In this document: positions 1-11,170 of the stretch, in pieces
Numbering within the stretch: position 1 is the stretch's first letter
Layout of the letters: every line of letters starts with the position of its first letter
From: Adiantum capillus-veneris
Taxonomy: Eukaryota > Streptophyta > Polypodiopsida > Polypodiales > Pteridaceae
Length of the DNA: 64,000 nt
Direction of reading: 5' to 3'
NCBI GenBank assembly: GCA_014529385.2
Contig: CM043969.1
Coordinates: forward strand, 15,375,446-15,439,445
Notes under the pieces: model-generated
Database searches by the model: none
What the model was told of the DNA's origin: nothing
Seen by the model: the letters and a program-made list of their open reading frames with translations, nothing else
Program-made: the position numbers and the translations under genes

Positions 1-963
1 ATAGGTGAAAACTCTTCCTTTCTGTGTAATTCTTTTGTGATGAAGTTGTGATTTTTGTACTGTCTTTCTACAATCTGTTTGCATTTCTTACATTCCATAC
101 ACATATCAAAATTGGTCTTTGACCATAGGAGTAGGTAGATCACATCCTAAGGAATTTATAGAGTGCTTCAGAGGTAGAAACCAACCTACCTAAAATAGGC
201 TGTTTATCTTTGGCATGATTTTTTCCAAGTTTCAGTAATGGATTTTGAGCACATGAGGTTGGTGAAGGAACTCTGCACATTTGAGATAGAAATTAAGAAG
301 ATCATCACATTAGGAACATTCAAGGTAGCAAGTAAGAAGATCATCATATTAGGCACAAGATCATTGTATTAGGCTTGTGGCAAGAAGATTAGCTTTTGGT
401 GTTTGACACACACTTGAGACCGATCTAGGTGAGAGCACACTAGACTTGGGTTTTTTGAAAGATTAGGTATCTGATGTAGCCTCCATAGGTCAGTTATGTC
501 CCACGGATTAACATTTTGTGTCTGTGGTTCTCGCTTTGCTAGCATTGATATGGTGAGGCTTAGCAGCTAGCCGGCACTTTGGCGTTGTTTCCGGGGATGA
601 GGCAACCTAGACTAGAGAAAAACCTAAATAATTCACTCAAAATTTTATTACTTCCTCTAGTTTCAACTAGAGTAAAACACCTTTTGACCTTATCATTGTT
701 GAGTGGTGCTTGAGAGTAGGGATACTTGGTGAGGACCTTGGGAGCATTAGATTAGCTGGTAGGATTGGGTGAAGGGTCATTGAAACTAAGAATTAGTTGA
801 GAAGGATAGCACCTAGGTAGAATTAGAGATTTGGTACTAGAAGTTGATTTTTTCCACACATTGCATTCTTATTTATGTTCAATAGGAGTAGGGGTAAGTA
901 GAAAATAGTCAGGATTGCATCTGATCAAAATATCTTTGAAAAACACCAAAAAAATTATCAAAG

Positions 964-987
964 TTATCTTTGGTGCACCAAAGATAA
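964..987. repeat. Perfect 24-bp palindrome
   Basis: The bases are self-complementary about a centre between 975 and 976, with core CTTTGGTGCACCAAAG. Imperfect versions of one half recur near 1260 (GGCGCACC), 1555 (AGTGCGCC) and 1693 (GGTGCACC), so the motif is a repeated unit rather than a single accident. Confidence 0.8.
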
Positions 988-1748
988 ATAGGACTTTTTG
1001 GGATTGAACTTGGGAAATTGAACTTGCAAGGAGTTAGACCATCTTGTTTTGACCTTTTCTGTTAATTTTGGTATGATTTGGATCACTGAAAAACTAGGTT
1101 GGCCTCAAACTTGGTAAAAAATGCCATTTGTGAGAAAAGTAGGAAAACTAAAGTCATTTCTGGCCAAATATTGAAACCAAAGTATGGCTAAGCTTTAAAC
1201 ATTGGGGAAACTCAAACTGAGAAACAAAGTTTGCAAAAAGTTCAAATTTGGAGAATTTTATCTTTGGCGCACCGAACCTATATTCTCTACCAGAGGGGCG
1301 AACTTGGGAAAATTTTCATTGACATAGCCTCATTTGAACATTCTAGAGATTTTGGATAAGTTTGAATAACTTTGAAGCTGTGCAAAGGGTGGAAACTTCA
1401 AAACAATTAGAGACCTTCAAAACGGGACAAAAAGGGGTGGTAAGACATTTACATACAATCCAAACTTTGTGAAACTTAATGGAGAGACTTGAAACTACAT
1501 GTAAAAACCCAAGAAAATCATATTGGACATGATTCTCTTGAAATAGTGGGATTTTATCTTCAGTGCGCCAAAGATAGAGAGTCTACCAGGAGGGTGATTT
1601 TTTTAATTTGACACCAAGGCTAGCTTTGTCTAACCATACGAGCCCAATACAAGTAGTCAAAGTCAGATTTGACTCTCAGAAAGGGTGTATCCATCTTTGG
1701 TGCACCTAAGATAGCTTGCACTCATTAACAGGGTTTTGACTCATTGAG

Positions 1749-2216
1749 CATTAGGGAAATTTTGGACTCTCAAATGGGCCCTATAAGGACTTTGACTTTT
1801 TCCCTCTTGTCCAAAACGGGCACACGGTAGAATTTTTAAAATGAAACCAAAACTTGCCGAACCTTTTGGATTTAGGATGTACTCATTGAGATCTATCCAT
1901 TGATATATAGCATGCCATTAGACTTCTTATATTTTAGAAGATTCCATTTTTTTATGTGACAACTCCATCTTAAGAATGGAATCTCTTCTCACATTTTAGC
2001 TTGAGTGGAGATGCCATAACTTCTACAAATCAGCTCCAATTTTGTCAAAGTTTGGGGATTTAGAACCTACTTTTTAAGATCTTTCCAATGATATGTTGGT
2101 TTGATAGGGTTTTGACAAAGCGTTTATTTACTTCACCAGGTTTCCCACTTTGGACAAGGGAGGCAAAGTCAAACCTCCTTATAGGGCCCCTTTAAGAGTC
2201 CAAATTTTCCCTAATG
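1749..2216. repeat. Inverted repeat, ~67-bp arms
   Basis: The left arm (1749-1815) begins CATTAGGGAAATTTTGGACT and ends CTCTTGTCC. The right arm (2149-2216) is its reverse complement with a few mismatches. The arms share the ...GGGCCCTATAAGGA... core and are separated by about 330 bp. The spacer itself holds two similar direct copies of a GATTTAG...GATCT..CCA.TGATAT sequence (near 1868 and 2057). The arrangement could fold into a hairpin or be the remnant of a foldback element. No flanking target duplication was identified. Confidence 0.7.
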
Positions 2217-3247
2217 TGAATCTTGGTATTAGTGAAAGGAATTGCCGGATACTTTATGACTGCATATTAACAATTGTGGAATCACATACGGTTTGAAGTG
2301 CTGGTGTGTAGGAAATCTTGTCTTAGCAGAAAAGGGCAAGGCATAGCTCAAAAGCACTGTGTTTGAACCAAAGAGAGTCTTTACAGGTTTGAAGTATTTG
2401 TTAATTTCTTGTGTCCATTTATGAACTTGAGATCTAGTAGGGTGTTAAATAATCTTGGAACTTTGGGAGAAGATTTGAGTAGGGCATCCATCGAAGAGAG
2501 TATAATCCAAGGGAGAATTTTAGAGATTATAGCAAAAAAAGTGCCAGACACTTACTTTGACTTGAGTTCCGAGATGTCTTTTTTTTCAACCTAATTGGGT
2601 ACCGAAACCTCAGTGAGGTTCAAACACATTATAATCTCTTATAAGACTAACATACCATCGAGTTTGAAGAGGAGGTTAGAGAGAACAAGGAAGAAATCTT
2701 CTACATGGACCAAAACAAGGTGCAATACCTCAAAATACAAGATCCTAACACTGTAGACAACTAGGGATTGAAAGTTGACACTCTGATTCCAAACATGGCC
2801 GTGAAAGAACGATCACCAGTGTTAGAATTAGAAGGATATGACTTGATAGACACCAAACCTCTAAAGCGTATACCTACTAACAACCCAAGGCTTGTAGTCT
2901 ACTGTTGGGAAGACAACAATGTTATGGACTTGGTCTGGACTGCTCATACAAACCAGGGTAGTTGGCATCCTTGAAATTTATACATATTTTCAAGATATGG
3001 GAGAAGGGCTTAGAAGAACTTCTTGTCTACTTCTTTAGGGATTGTTATAACAATAATTTTGTTAAGATGACTCCAACATGCAAAATACCAAGGATACTCA
3101 ATCGGCGAAATGGGGACAGTACCTGAAATAGACATAACTTGGGGCCAAATGAGAGAGCCTATGGTATCACAACCAATTAGCAAGGAAGTACGGCCTGTGG
3201 TAGTCACCTCAATGATAGAAATGGGGGTAGAGATACGGAAACCACCT

Positions 3248-4590
3248 TTAACACTAGAATGGTAACATGACACTTTTATGTCCCTGGACACTTTTGTGTC
3301 CTGTTAAGTGACCATTTTGCTTGCATTATTTGAAGAGTATGAAAATGAATTTCTAGGTGCTATATATCCACAAAGTTGCCTTATGAGCTGAATTTTTTTT
3401 TTTTTTTTCGAGTATCGATCTCACCATTAACCTTACTCTTGCACAACATTTTTGAACCTAAACTATGTGAAAAAACGGGTCCTATTTTTGTCCTTTTTTC
3501 AATTTTTGGCAACTATACCACTCTAAACTTCATGTTTGTGAGGTTTAGATGGCTAGAGGTTAGGCCTTCATAGTTTTCAACATGTTTTGATGCTTGTAGG
3601 GAGAGCTAAGTGTTAAAATTTAAAGTTATGACCAATTTACAAGAATTGCATAATCTTGTTTTTTGGCCTAAATTAGCACTTTTATGATTTTTTTGGTGGC
3701 TTTCTTGATATCCAAATTCAATTTTGATTGTGTAAGTGTAATGTATAACATAAAGATAATCTTCCTTGAGTTTTGGGGGACGTAATATGCTATATAGCAT
3801 AGTATATGATGATGGTTGAGTTTTTTGATTGCTGAAGAATACGATACATTTTAGAGTAGCAAGTATAACTTTCTCAATATTGCTAGTTTCTTAAGCCAAT
3901 TGTGTGTATTTTGTAGGTAGTAACCATATCTAATCATAGACTACAAACTTGGCTAGATATTGAGTAGTTTCTATGGGTTTCTAGAGGTCATAATGCTAAA
4001 CCCAATTTTTTCATGTTTGCTGTATTTAGCACTTTATCATTGCCCCCAAGGTTACAATTGTAAGAGATCCATTATCCTTTTGACATGCTCCATGGCTCCT
4101 TTTGAATCCAGAGGCCCAAAGGGAACTAAGAAAACATGTATATAGTATCTGTATTGAGGGTGACTATAGAAACTTTGATGATAGGTCCGCAGAATGGAAA
4201 AAATGCAACTTTTTTGTACCTATTTTTTTTTCCCAAAACAAAATTAGTGAGGTAAAAGCAACCATATGTTTTGGTCACCAACCCATTGAAGTCAACGGGG
4301 CATTTTATCTCATGTCCTACAAAAATCTCCACTCTTATTTATATGCAATCAACCGTAAGAAATTGCTGTTTTGGGCAAAATGCATTGGTCCATCAACTTT
4401 GGAGGCTTGTAGTGACCAAGGAATGAGAAAAATTACAAGTTTCTCATTTTTTCCGTATGAAGTAGTTATTGAACTATAAGCTCATGAAAGGATTTTTCAA
4501 AATGAGTGGATCTACTATGGTTTTGGAATTTTTTCTTAAAACCCTGAAAGGACACTTTCATGTCTTGTTAGGTTACCATTCTAGTGTTAA
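3248..4590 (+). mobile_element. piggyBac-like non-autonomous transposon, copy 1
   Basis: The element body runs 3252-4586 (1335 bp), flanked on both sides by TTAA (3248-3251 and 4587-4590). Its ends are inverted: it begins CACTAGAATGGTAAC and finishes with the complement, ...GGTTACCATTCTAGTG. Next to each end are hairpin-prone GGACACTTTTATGTCC-type motifs. A second copy in the opposite orientation is at 7156-8394. No transposase is encoded. The longest frame (4102-4479) is also open in copy 2, but it differs at many amino acids and matches nothing I know. The end CACTAGAA resembles the canonical piggyBac end CCCTAGAA, and TTAA is the piggyBac target. Assignment to piggyBac is inference from ends and target only. 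Confidence 0.75.
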
Positions 4591-4649
4591 CGAGGGAAGA
4601 ACAAGTAATGCTAGGATGAGAAGAGGTCCACACCAGTCACACCTACCAA

Positions 4650-5830
4650 GCTATTGGTTTAAAGGATTAATGGGAGAAACACAAGCTAGGAGAGTGGGGA
4701 AAATTATCGTAGAGTCAAACCAGTAGATTTCCAAAAATGGGTCTAAAAGTGTAGCGGGTCAAGGGATCCGTATAACCATTTAGCGAGTTTCATACAAGTT
4801 TTGAGTGTTAAACGTATAGTAGACTTCCACATGCAATTTGAGGAGTTTGGGATGACTTTAGAAGAAAAATCTTTGTCTTGGTTCCATACCATACCTCCTA
4901 GATCAATAACCAATGTAACAAATTTGTCTATGAGATTTTTTAACGCTTTCTCAAAGATGGGAATCAAGCATAGCATCGTGGCACAAATCTACAAATTCAA
5001 CAAAAACAAGGAGAAATTGTAGGAGATTCTATGAGCTTGACGAGGCAATACATTGATAGATACCCAGAGTTGGAAATTCCAACCAAGGAGAGGATTCTCT
5101 CTTTGTTCCTAGAAGGACTACTTAACAATGATCTGCATGCCATTTTGTATAGTTTTGGGAAGCATGCAACCTTGATACAATTGACTTAGGTGACAATTGT
5201 GATACTTTGAATGAGGAAAGCATTGTTAAGGATGCACAGAGCGAGTGGACTACACCTACCATACCAACACAAGTAGGGTTGTGGTAGCTCCTATCAATGC
5301 TTTGGAGGACATGCTTAAGAGCATGAATGACATGATGAACAACATACAAAGGATGCCTATGAGAGAGCCGAGATAGGGTCCACCACAAGGACAATCGGGT
5401 GGCTCCTGTCAATGCTTTGGAGGACATGCTTAAGCGCATGAATGACATGATGAACAACATACAAAGGATGCCTATGAGAGGGCCGAGATAGGGTCCACCA
5501 CAAGGACAACCTATGGGACAACCCAGGCCATTGAAATGGTGTGCCATTGAAGGGAAATGTACAAACCACAAAACGAATGAGCGCTATTAGAAGCCTAGAT
5601 ATGACATAAATATCCAGTAGGTACCAATGACACAACAAAGAAAACCCATGTGTAGATATCCACCAAACATGGCACCAGTTTAGAAACCACCTATGCTATT
5701 AGGCCAACAACCACCACTACCTAGAAACAATGTTGTACCAGTCAAGTATATGCTTCCTTGTAAGGTCTCCACCTTTCTAGCTGCCGAGAATGAACTCAAA
5801 GCTTTAGGAGAAAGCATTGGTTATACAATC
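4650..5830 (+). pseudogene. Decayed Ty3/gypsy gag
   Basis: Several frames joined by stops and frameshifts read as a plant gypsy Gag. Around 4801-5022 is a segment with the typical retrotransposon-gag pattern FEEFGMTLEEKSLSWFHTIP followed by TNLSMRFFNAFS. After a frameshift at about 5020 it continues as SMSLTRQYIDRYPELEIPTK and an LFLEGL segment near 5110. From about 5280 the sequence is repetitive (ML..MNDMMNNIQRMPM) and includes a 115-bp duplication. Known Gag proteins of this type form the particle core. This one cannot make an intact protein. It lies between the two inverted TTAA transposons and probably belongs with the decayed gypsy RT near 14.8-15.6 kb, though that link is unproved. Confidence 0.6.
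5279..5511. repeat. 115-bp tandem duplication in gag relic
   Basis: Two adjacent copies share CAATGCTTTGGAGGACATGC and the following ~90 bases with few changes; the offset is 115 bp (CTTTGG at 5300 and 5415). 115 is not a multiple of three, so the duplication shifts the reading frame and postdates or accompanies loss of function. Confidence 0.85.
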
Positions 5831-6280
5831 AAGTAAAAAAACTATCTAAAAAGTAATAAAAATGGTATTTTTGGAATCTTAAGCACAACAAACCTCAGGC
5901 TAGAATTTTTAAGAACTCAAGTTGGACAAAAACTGACCCCGCTAGTTCCATTGGAGGGTTCAATGTAGATTAAATTAATAAGAAAAAATGGATGGTTGCA
6001 GTAATCATTTAAGCATAGACTTGATGGTTGTAGTAATCATTTAAGCATAGACTTTTACTAAGGCTCTCGGATATTTTTTCCAGATATTTATGAAATTAGC
6101 AGAAAATAACAAAAAACTTAGCAGGGTTGATTTTTTAAATCAGGCAAGCTATGGGAGGAGGTTGCAGGACCTACCAGGGATAGGAATAGCAACAGATGGT
6201 GCATTTGTCAGCTTGGGGGCTGCTTGAGCTGTAAGCAGCTACCTGTTCCAGCCAGGGAAGGTCCAGAAGGCCCAAAAAAG

Positions 6281-6288
6281 TATAAATA
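6281..6288 (+). promoter_or_regulatory. Possible TATA box of an LTR-like promoter
   Basis: TATAAATA lies in a GC-richer patch (6170-6400) inside otherwise AT-rich DNA. It is followed about 30 bp later by a CT-rich start-like region (CTCTCATTCTGACTTAGA), as in retrotransposon LTRs. No LTR boundaries or partner copy were found, so this is only a candidate. Confidence 0.35.
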
Positions 6289-6849
6289 AGGCCCTAGGCC
6301 TCTCATTCTGACTTAGACTCGGAGTTCTGGCCATTTCTCTCTCACTTAGAGAGAGCTCTACTAAGAAATTACTAGAGAGAAGAAACTCTAACTGATTATC
6401 CACGATAATTAGTCTATTCTCTTTTTAATTAGCAAAATTATGCTAATTTACCTCTATTTTCTTAATTAATCTAGTTAATTAAGAAAACTAAAATTCTTTA
6501 TATTATAAGCTACTATCTTAAATCTTAATATTCTAATGATTATTTGGATTAAGATTAGGAATATTAATCTAATTAATTATTAGACCATATTAGGACTAAA
6601 ATTAATCTTTTTGGTCTTAAACTAAGGATAATCATACTAATTAAACTTAGATTAGTATAAGATAATTATCAAAACTAGATTAGACTATTAAGAATCTAGG
6701 AGAATTATCTCTTAATTTTTTGATTAGTTTATGTGATTAATTAGGTAGAAAGTAGTTGTTTTTAATCAAAAAACTAATGGGAAACCTACTTAGTTAGCTC
6801 AAAAATTCTAGATTTAATTATCACAATTAAAAATCACTGTTAGAAACAT

Positions 6850-9330
6850 GGGGTAACTACCTCATTAATAGATAATTAATTTAAGTATTTAATTAAGTTG
6901 AAATTAGATATTTTTTGTTGAAAATTAAAGAGAAAATTTAATAAATCATTTTAGATAATTAGGTGCTATTTACCAGAGTTAGTTTACATGATAAGAAGCT
7001 ATGATAAATATCTTAAGGGTAGAAAATTAATATAGCTATTTATTTAGGTCAAATTAGATTAATTTGGCTAAAAATTAAAGGGGGAAATTAGTAAATCATG
7101 TTAGATAATTAGGTGCTATTTATCAGAGTTATTTTACACCATATAATTATCTTAATACTAGAATGGTAACCTAACAGGACATAAAAGTGTCCTTTCGGGG
7201 TTTTGGAAAAAAATTCCAAAACCATAGTAGATCCAGTCATTTTGAAAAATCCTTCCATGAGCTTATAGTTCAATAACTACTACATATGGAAAAAATGAGA
7301 ATTTTGTATTTTTTCTCATCCCTTGGTTACTACAAGCCTCCAAAGTTGATGGACCAGTGCATTTTGCCCAAAACAGCAATTTCTTACGGTTGATTGCATA
7401 TAAATAAGAGTGGGGATTTTTGCACGACATGAGATAAAATGCCTCGTTAACTTCAATGGGTTGGTGACCAAAACATATGGTTGCTTTTACCTCACTAATG
7501 TTTTTTTGGGGAAAAGAATAGGTACAAAAAAGTTGCATTTTTGCCATTCTACCGACCTATCATCAAAGTTTGGATCTCTTACAATTGGAACCTTGGGGGC
7601 AACGATAAAGTGCTAAATACAGCAAACATGAAAAAACTGGGTTTAGCATTATGACCTCTAGAAACCCATAGAAACTACTCAATATCTAGCCAAGTTTGTA
7701 GTCTATGATTAGATATGCTTACTACCTACAAAATACACACAATTGGCCTAAGAAACTAGCAATATTGAGAAAGTTATACTTGCTACTCTAAAATGTATCG
7801 TATTCTTCAGCAATCAAAAAACTCAACCATCATCATATACTATGCTATATAGCATATTAGGGGCCCCAAAACTCCAAGAAGATTAGCTTTATGTTTTACA
7901 TTACACTTGCACAATCAAAATTGAATTCGGATATCAAGAAAGCCACCAAAAAAATCATAAAAGTGCTAATTTTGGCCAAAAAATAGGATTATGCAATTCT
8001 TGTAAATTGGTCATAACTTTCAATTTTAACATTTAGCTCTCCCTACAAGCATCAAAAGATGTTGAGAACTATGAAGTCCTAATCTCTAGCCATCTGAACC
8101 TCACAAACATGAAGTTTAGAGTGGTATAGTTGCTAAAATTTGAAAAAAAGCCAAAAACAGGACCCGTTTTTTCACACAGTTTAGGTTCAAAAATGTTGTG
8201 CAAGAGTAAGGTTAATGGTGAGATCGATACTCCAAAAAAAATGCTAAGTTTTTTTCAGCTCATTAGGAAACTTTGTGGATATATAGCACCTAAAAATTCA
8301 TTTTCATACTCTTCAAATAATTCAAGCAAAATGGTCACTTAACAGGACACAAAAGTGTCCAAGGACATAAAAGTGTCCTGTGACCATTCTAGTGTTAAGG
8401 CTAGAAAATTAATATAGCTATTTATCTAAGTCAAATTAGACTAATTCTAGTTGAAAATTAAAGAGGGAAATTTGTAAGTCACGTTAGATAATAAGGTGCT
8501 ATTTATCAGAGTTACTTTATATGATAAAAAAAGTTGTGATAATTGTCTTAAGGTTAGAAAATTAATATACTTATTTATCTAAGTCAAATTAGACTAATTC
8601 TAGCTCAATTTTAAAGGTGGAAATTAGTAAATCTTGTTACATAATTAGGTGCTATTCATTAAAGTTAGTTTACATGATAAAGTTCTTTTGATAAATATCT
8701 CAAGGCTAGAAAATTAAAATAGCTATTTATCTAAGTCAAATTAGGCTAGTTATAGCTAAAATTAAAAGAGTAAAATTGGCTAATTAAGTTAGATAATTAT
8801 GTTCTAATTATTAGAGTTAGTTTACACCATAATTAAGCCATGATAATTATCTTAAGGTCAAAAAATTAACTTAGATATATATCTAAGCCAAAATAGTCTA
8901 ATCATAGCTAAAATTAGAAGGATAAAATGAGCTGATTAAGTTAGATAATTATGTTATAATTTTTAGAGCTATTTTACATAATAAGTAAGCTATGATAATT
9001 ATCCAAAGGTCAAAAAAATAATTTAGATATTTATCTAAGCCAAAATAGACTAATGATAGCTATAATTATAAGGGGGAAATTAGCTAGCTAAATTAGATAA
9101 TTATGTGCCAATTACGAGAGTTAGTTTACATCATAAGTAAGCTATGATAGTTAGCTTAACATCAAAAAGTTAATCTAGATATTTAGTTTAGCCTAAACAG
9201 ACTAATTTTAGTCAGAAAAAGAAGAGGAAAATGAGATAATTAATTTTAATTTTTACAACTTAATTATTAGAGTTAGGAGATACCATTATCTACTTGTGAA
9301 AAATATACAATAATTAGTTAGTTTAAGTAG
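6850..9330. repeat. ~152-bp AT-rich satellite-like tandem repeat
   Basis: A diverged unit recurs about every 152 bp. The marker GTGCTATTTA.CAGAGTTA (or its variants) starts near 6963, 7113, 8496, 8649, 8801, 8953, 9105 and about 9258. Each unit also carries ATAATTATCTTAAGG..AGAAAATTAA and TCTAAGTCAAATTAGACTAA. The spacing between 7113 and 8496 becomes ~140 bp when the inserted transposon (1239 bp plus TTAA) is removed. Weaker units probably extend left to about 6450. No reading frame is preserved. Confidence 0.8.
7152..8398 (-). mobile_element. piggyBac-like non-autonomous transposon, copy 2
   Basis: The body is 7156-8394 (1239 bp) between TTAA at 7152-7155 and TTAA at 8395-8398. It is the reverse complement of copy 1 along its length, about 96 bp shorter, with ends TACTAGAATGG (one base changed from copy 1) and CCATTCTAGTG. 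It interrupts a 152-bp repeat unit. Sibling units at 7011, 8551 and 8852 read TCTTAAGG, while here TCTTAA and TTAAGG lie on the two sides of the element. The TTAA was therefore duplicated on insertion. The frame on the - strand at 7263-7547 corresponds to the 4102-4479 frame of copy 1. It has no recognised function. Confidence 0.8.
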
Positions 9331-9771
9331 TTATAGTTGTCTAAAAGTCCTATTTTTAGCTAAAGATTAATTAAAATAAATAAACTTTGAGGACAAAAAG
9401 CTCTAAGAAAATTACAGTAAGTGTAAACCAGTGATATAAAGTTGAAGAGATGAAATCTTTAGGAGAATAAAAATAAAAATAAATATTAAGCTCAAAATAA
9501 GCAGATTCTAAGCTTAAAATTCAATGGGAAAATTAAAAAAAAGATATAGAAAACTATAAGAAAACTAGGAGAGCTTAGAAAATTCTTAGGGAAGCTTTGG
9601 AAAAAGTTATCATACCTATATAAGTAAATAAGAAATTACTAGGTCAAGAATTTACCAATTAAAAATACAAATTTAACCTTGAGTGTGTTAAGATTGAATA
9701 CAAAGGTTAAGTATAGCTTTCGGATAATTTACCTAATGATTAGACCTCCTTTTTTATAAGGATAAGAAGTT

Positions 9772-9966
9772 ATGGCACCTAAAAGGACCCGAGCCAAACC
9801 TACATCTGATGATGAGGACGGAGCTCCAAAAAGAACTAGAGCGTCGCATGACGACGAAGCCGGGCCTAGTAATAGGCCTATTGATGAGAGCTTTCATGCC
9901 CCAACACTACAAAAAATGCTCGACCAATCCCAGGTGGGTCTTCTTCATTATAGTATAAGCTTTTGA
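9772..9966 (+). CDS. Short ORF, possible retroelement Gag start
   Basis: A 64-codon frame begins MAPKRTRAKPTSDDEDG and repeats the element APKRTRA/KRTRAS with acidic patches, giving a basic-acidic low-complexity N terminus. It follows about 150 bp of AT-rich leader and stops soon after. Such N termini occur in plant gypsy Gag proteins and in nuclear proteins, but I cannot assign this one. The sequence after it (to about 11170) carries no frame I trust, so it may be a broken first exon or a truncated Gag. Confidence 0.3.
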   Translation: MAPKRTRAKPTSDDEDGAPKRTRASHDDEAGPSNRPIDESFHAPTLQKMLDQSQVGLLHYSISF

Positions 9967-11170
9967 TTAGTTCATGTTTTTCTTTAAGTAGTAACATTGC
10001 ATACGTAGAAGAGGGAATAAGAAAATTAGGAAGAATAAAACCTCGCTCAAAAGAGAAGACATCTTCCAAGAAACCAACGTGCATTTGTTTATAAAGTAGG
10101 AAAGAATCTTTTGAGTTAAGGCTGGTTGAATTAGGAAAGATATGATTGATCATCCTTCAGACAGCTTGTTTCAAGACACCTATGACTCCTTGGTATAAAT
10201 TGATGATAATGATGGCTTTCGAGCCACGGATAAGCCGATTACCCCCATGAACGATGAGTTTCTACTCTGTGTCATGTCTTGATGTTTGTACATAAGTTAG
10301 GATACCGTTTTTATCCTAGGGGAGTCGCCCGGTTGTATGGGCAACTGGTTTGGTGTATGGACACCCCGATTGGGGGTTTATCCACCCCGGAAAGGAATGG
10401 GTGTTGTTTTTCACCCTTAGGTGCTTTTGAGACAAGAAGAGTACTAATAATGGTTATTATGGATAATGTTTTGATTGATAGTTCCATGTCTTAAGTTTAA
10501 AGATGTTTGTTTGCCAAAAGAATGCTTTTCAATGCCGTCTCTAATACTTGATCGAAGGAATCACTGTGACGAAAATTTTAAAAAGGAATCCATTACTTTA
10601 GATGTTAAAACAATGTGATAGTAAGTAGAAAACAAAGAAATCATGTCTGAGTGCGGGGTGGTAAGTGGGGATTGACTAACGTTGTCAATCGTGGACGGGT
10701 GGACCTGATTAGTCACAGGTAACTATCCATCCTTGTGCACTAAAAACGTTTAGAAAACTTCTTCACTTGGAAGAGGAGTCCACTAGCGGCTGTGCCCTCA
10801 CATATGTTAGGGGGAAAAAAGCGTTGGTTGAGGATACCTTAGCCCAACTTGTGAAAGTTATAGGGCTGAAATAGTTTTGGAATTTTAATATGTTATCCTG
10901 TTTCCACTGCGAGATAGGACTAGGTCTTCTTCTAGGGCTATAGACCCAAGAAATTGTCAATTTTAAATGTCTATTCCTTGGATTTTTCTTATTAGAGACT
11001 CTGATTTTTATTAGGCCTAAAGAGCTGTCAAGAATCCCATCCCAATTTTGGTATTAGTTGGTTGGAGATCTCACATTCCTGAAGGGCAAGTGGATGAGCA
11101 GGATTTAGTACCATGTTAAGTATGGAGCCTGACTTACCCCTTGTAATTTTCTGTGGTAAAAGCGCACATT
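9967..11170. other. No recognisable gene
   Basis: The region has short frames without motifs. It changes composition near 10180-10480, where it is less AT-rich and contains repeated CACCCCG/ACCCC words, as in LTR or untranslated parts of gypsy elements. No primer-binding site or LTR pair was found. Confidence 0.4.

Larger units (their letters stand above)
1..3247. other. Non-coding, decayed repetitive sequence
   Basis: I see no convincing coding region here. The open frames are short, lack recognisable motifs and are what AT-rich sequence gives by chance. The stretch contains repeated versions of a motif resembling ATCTTTGGTGCACC (near 966, 1260, 1555 and 1693), a 24-bp palindrome and an inverted repeat listed separately. 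It may be the decayed untranslated part of an LTR retrotransposon, but I found no LTR ends, primer-binding site or protein motif to prove it. Confidence 0.5.

Noticed and set aside
4102-4479. Gene inside the TTAA element
   Set aside because: The frame is also open in copy 2 but differs at many residues, has no domain, and lies in a non-autonomous element. It is better explained as chance.
3248-4590. Reading the TTAA elements as CACTA transposons
   Set aside because: They begin CACTA and end TAGTG, but the duplication is TTAA (not 3 bp), the subterminal arrays are absent, and the second copy begins TACTA.
9772-9966. Nuclear protein gene
   Set aside because: Basic repeats alone are not enough to call function, and no downstream exon was found; kept only as a low-confidence ORF.
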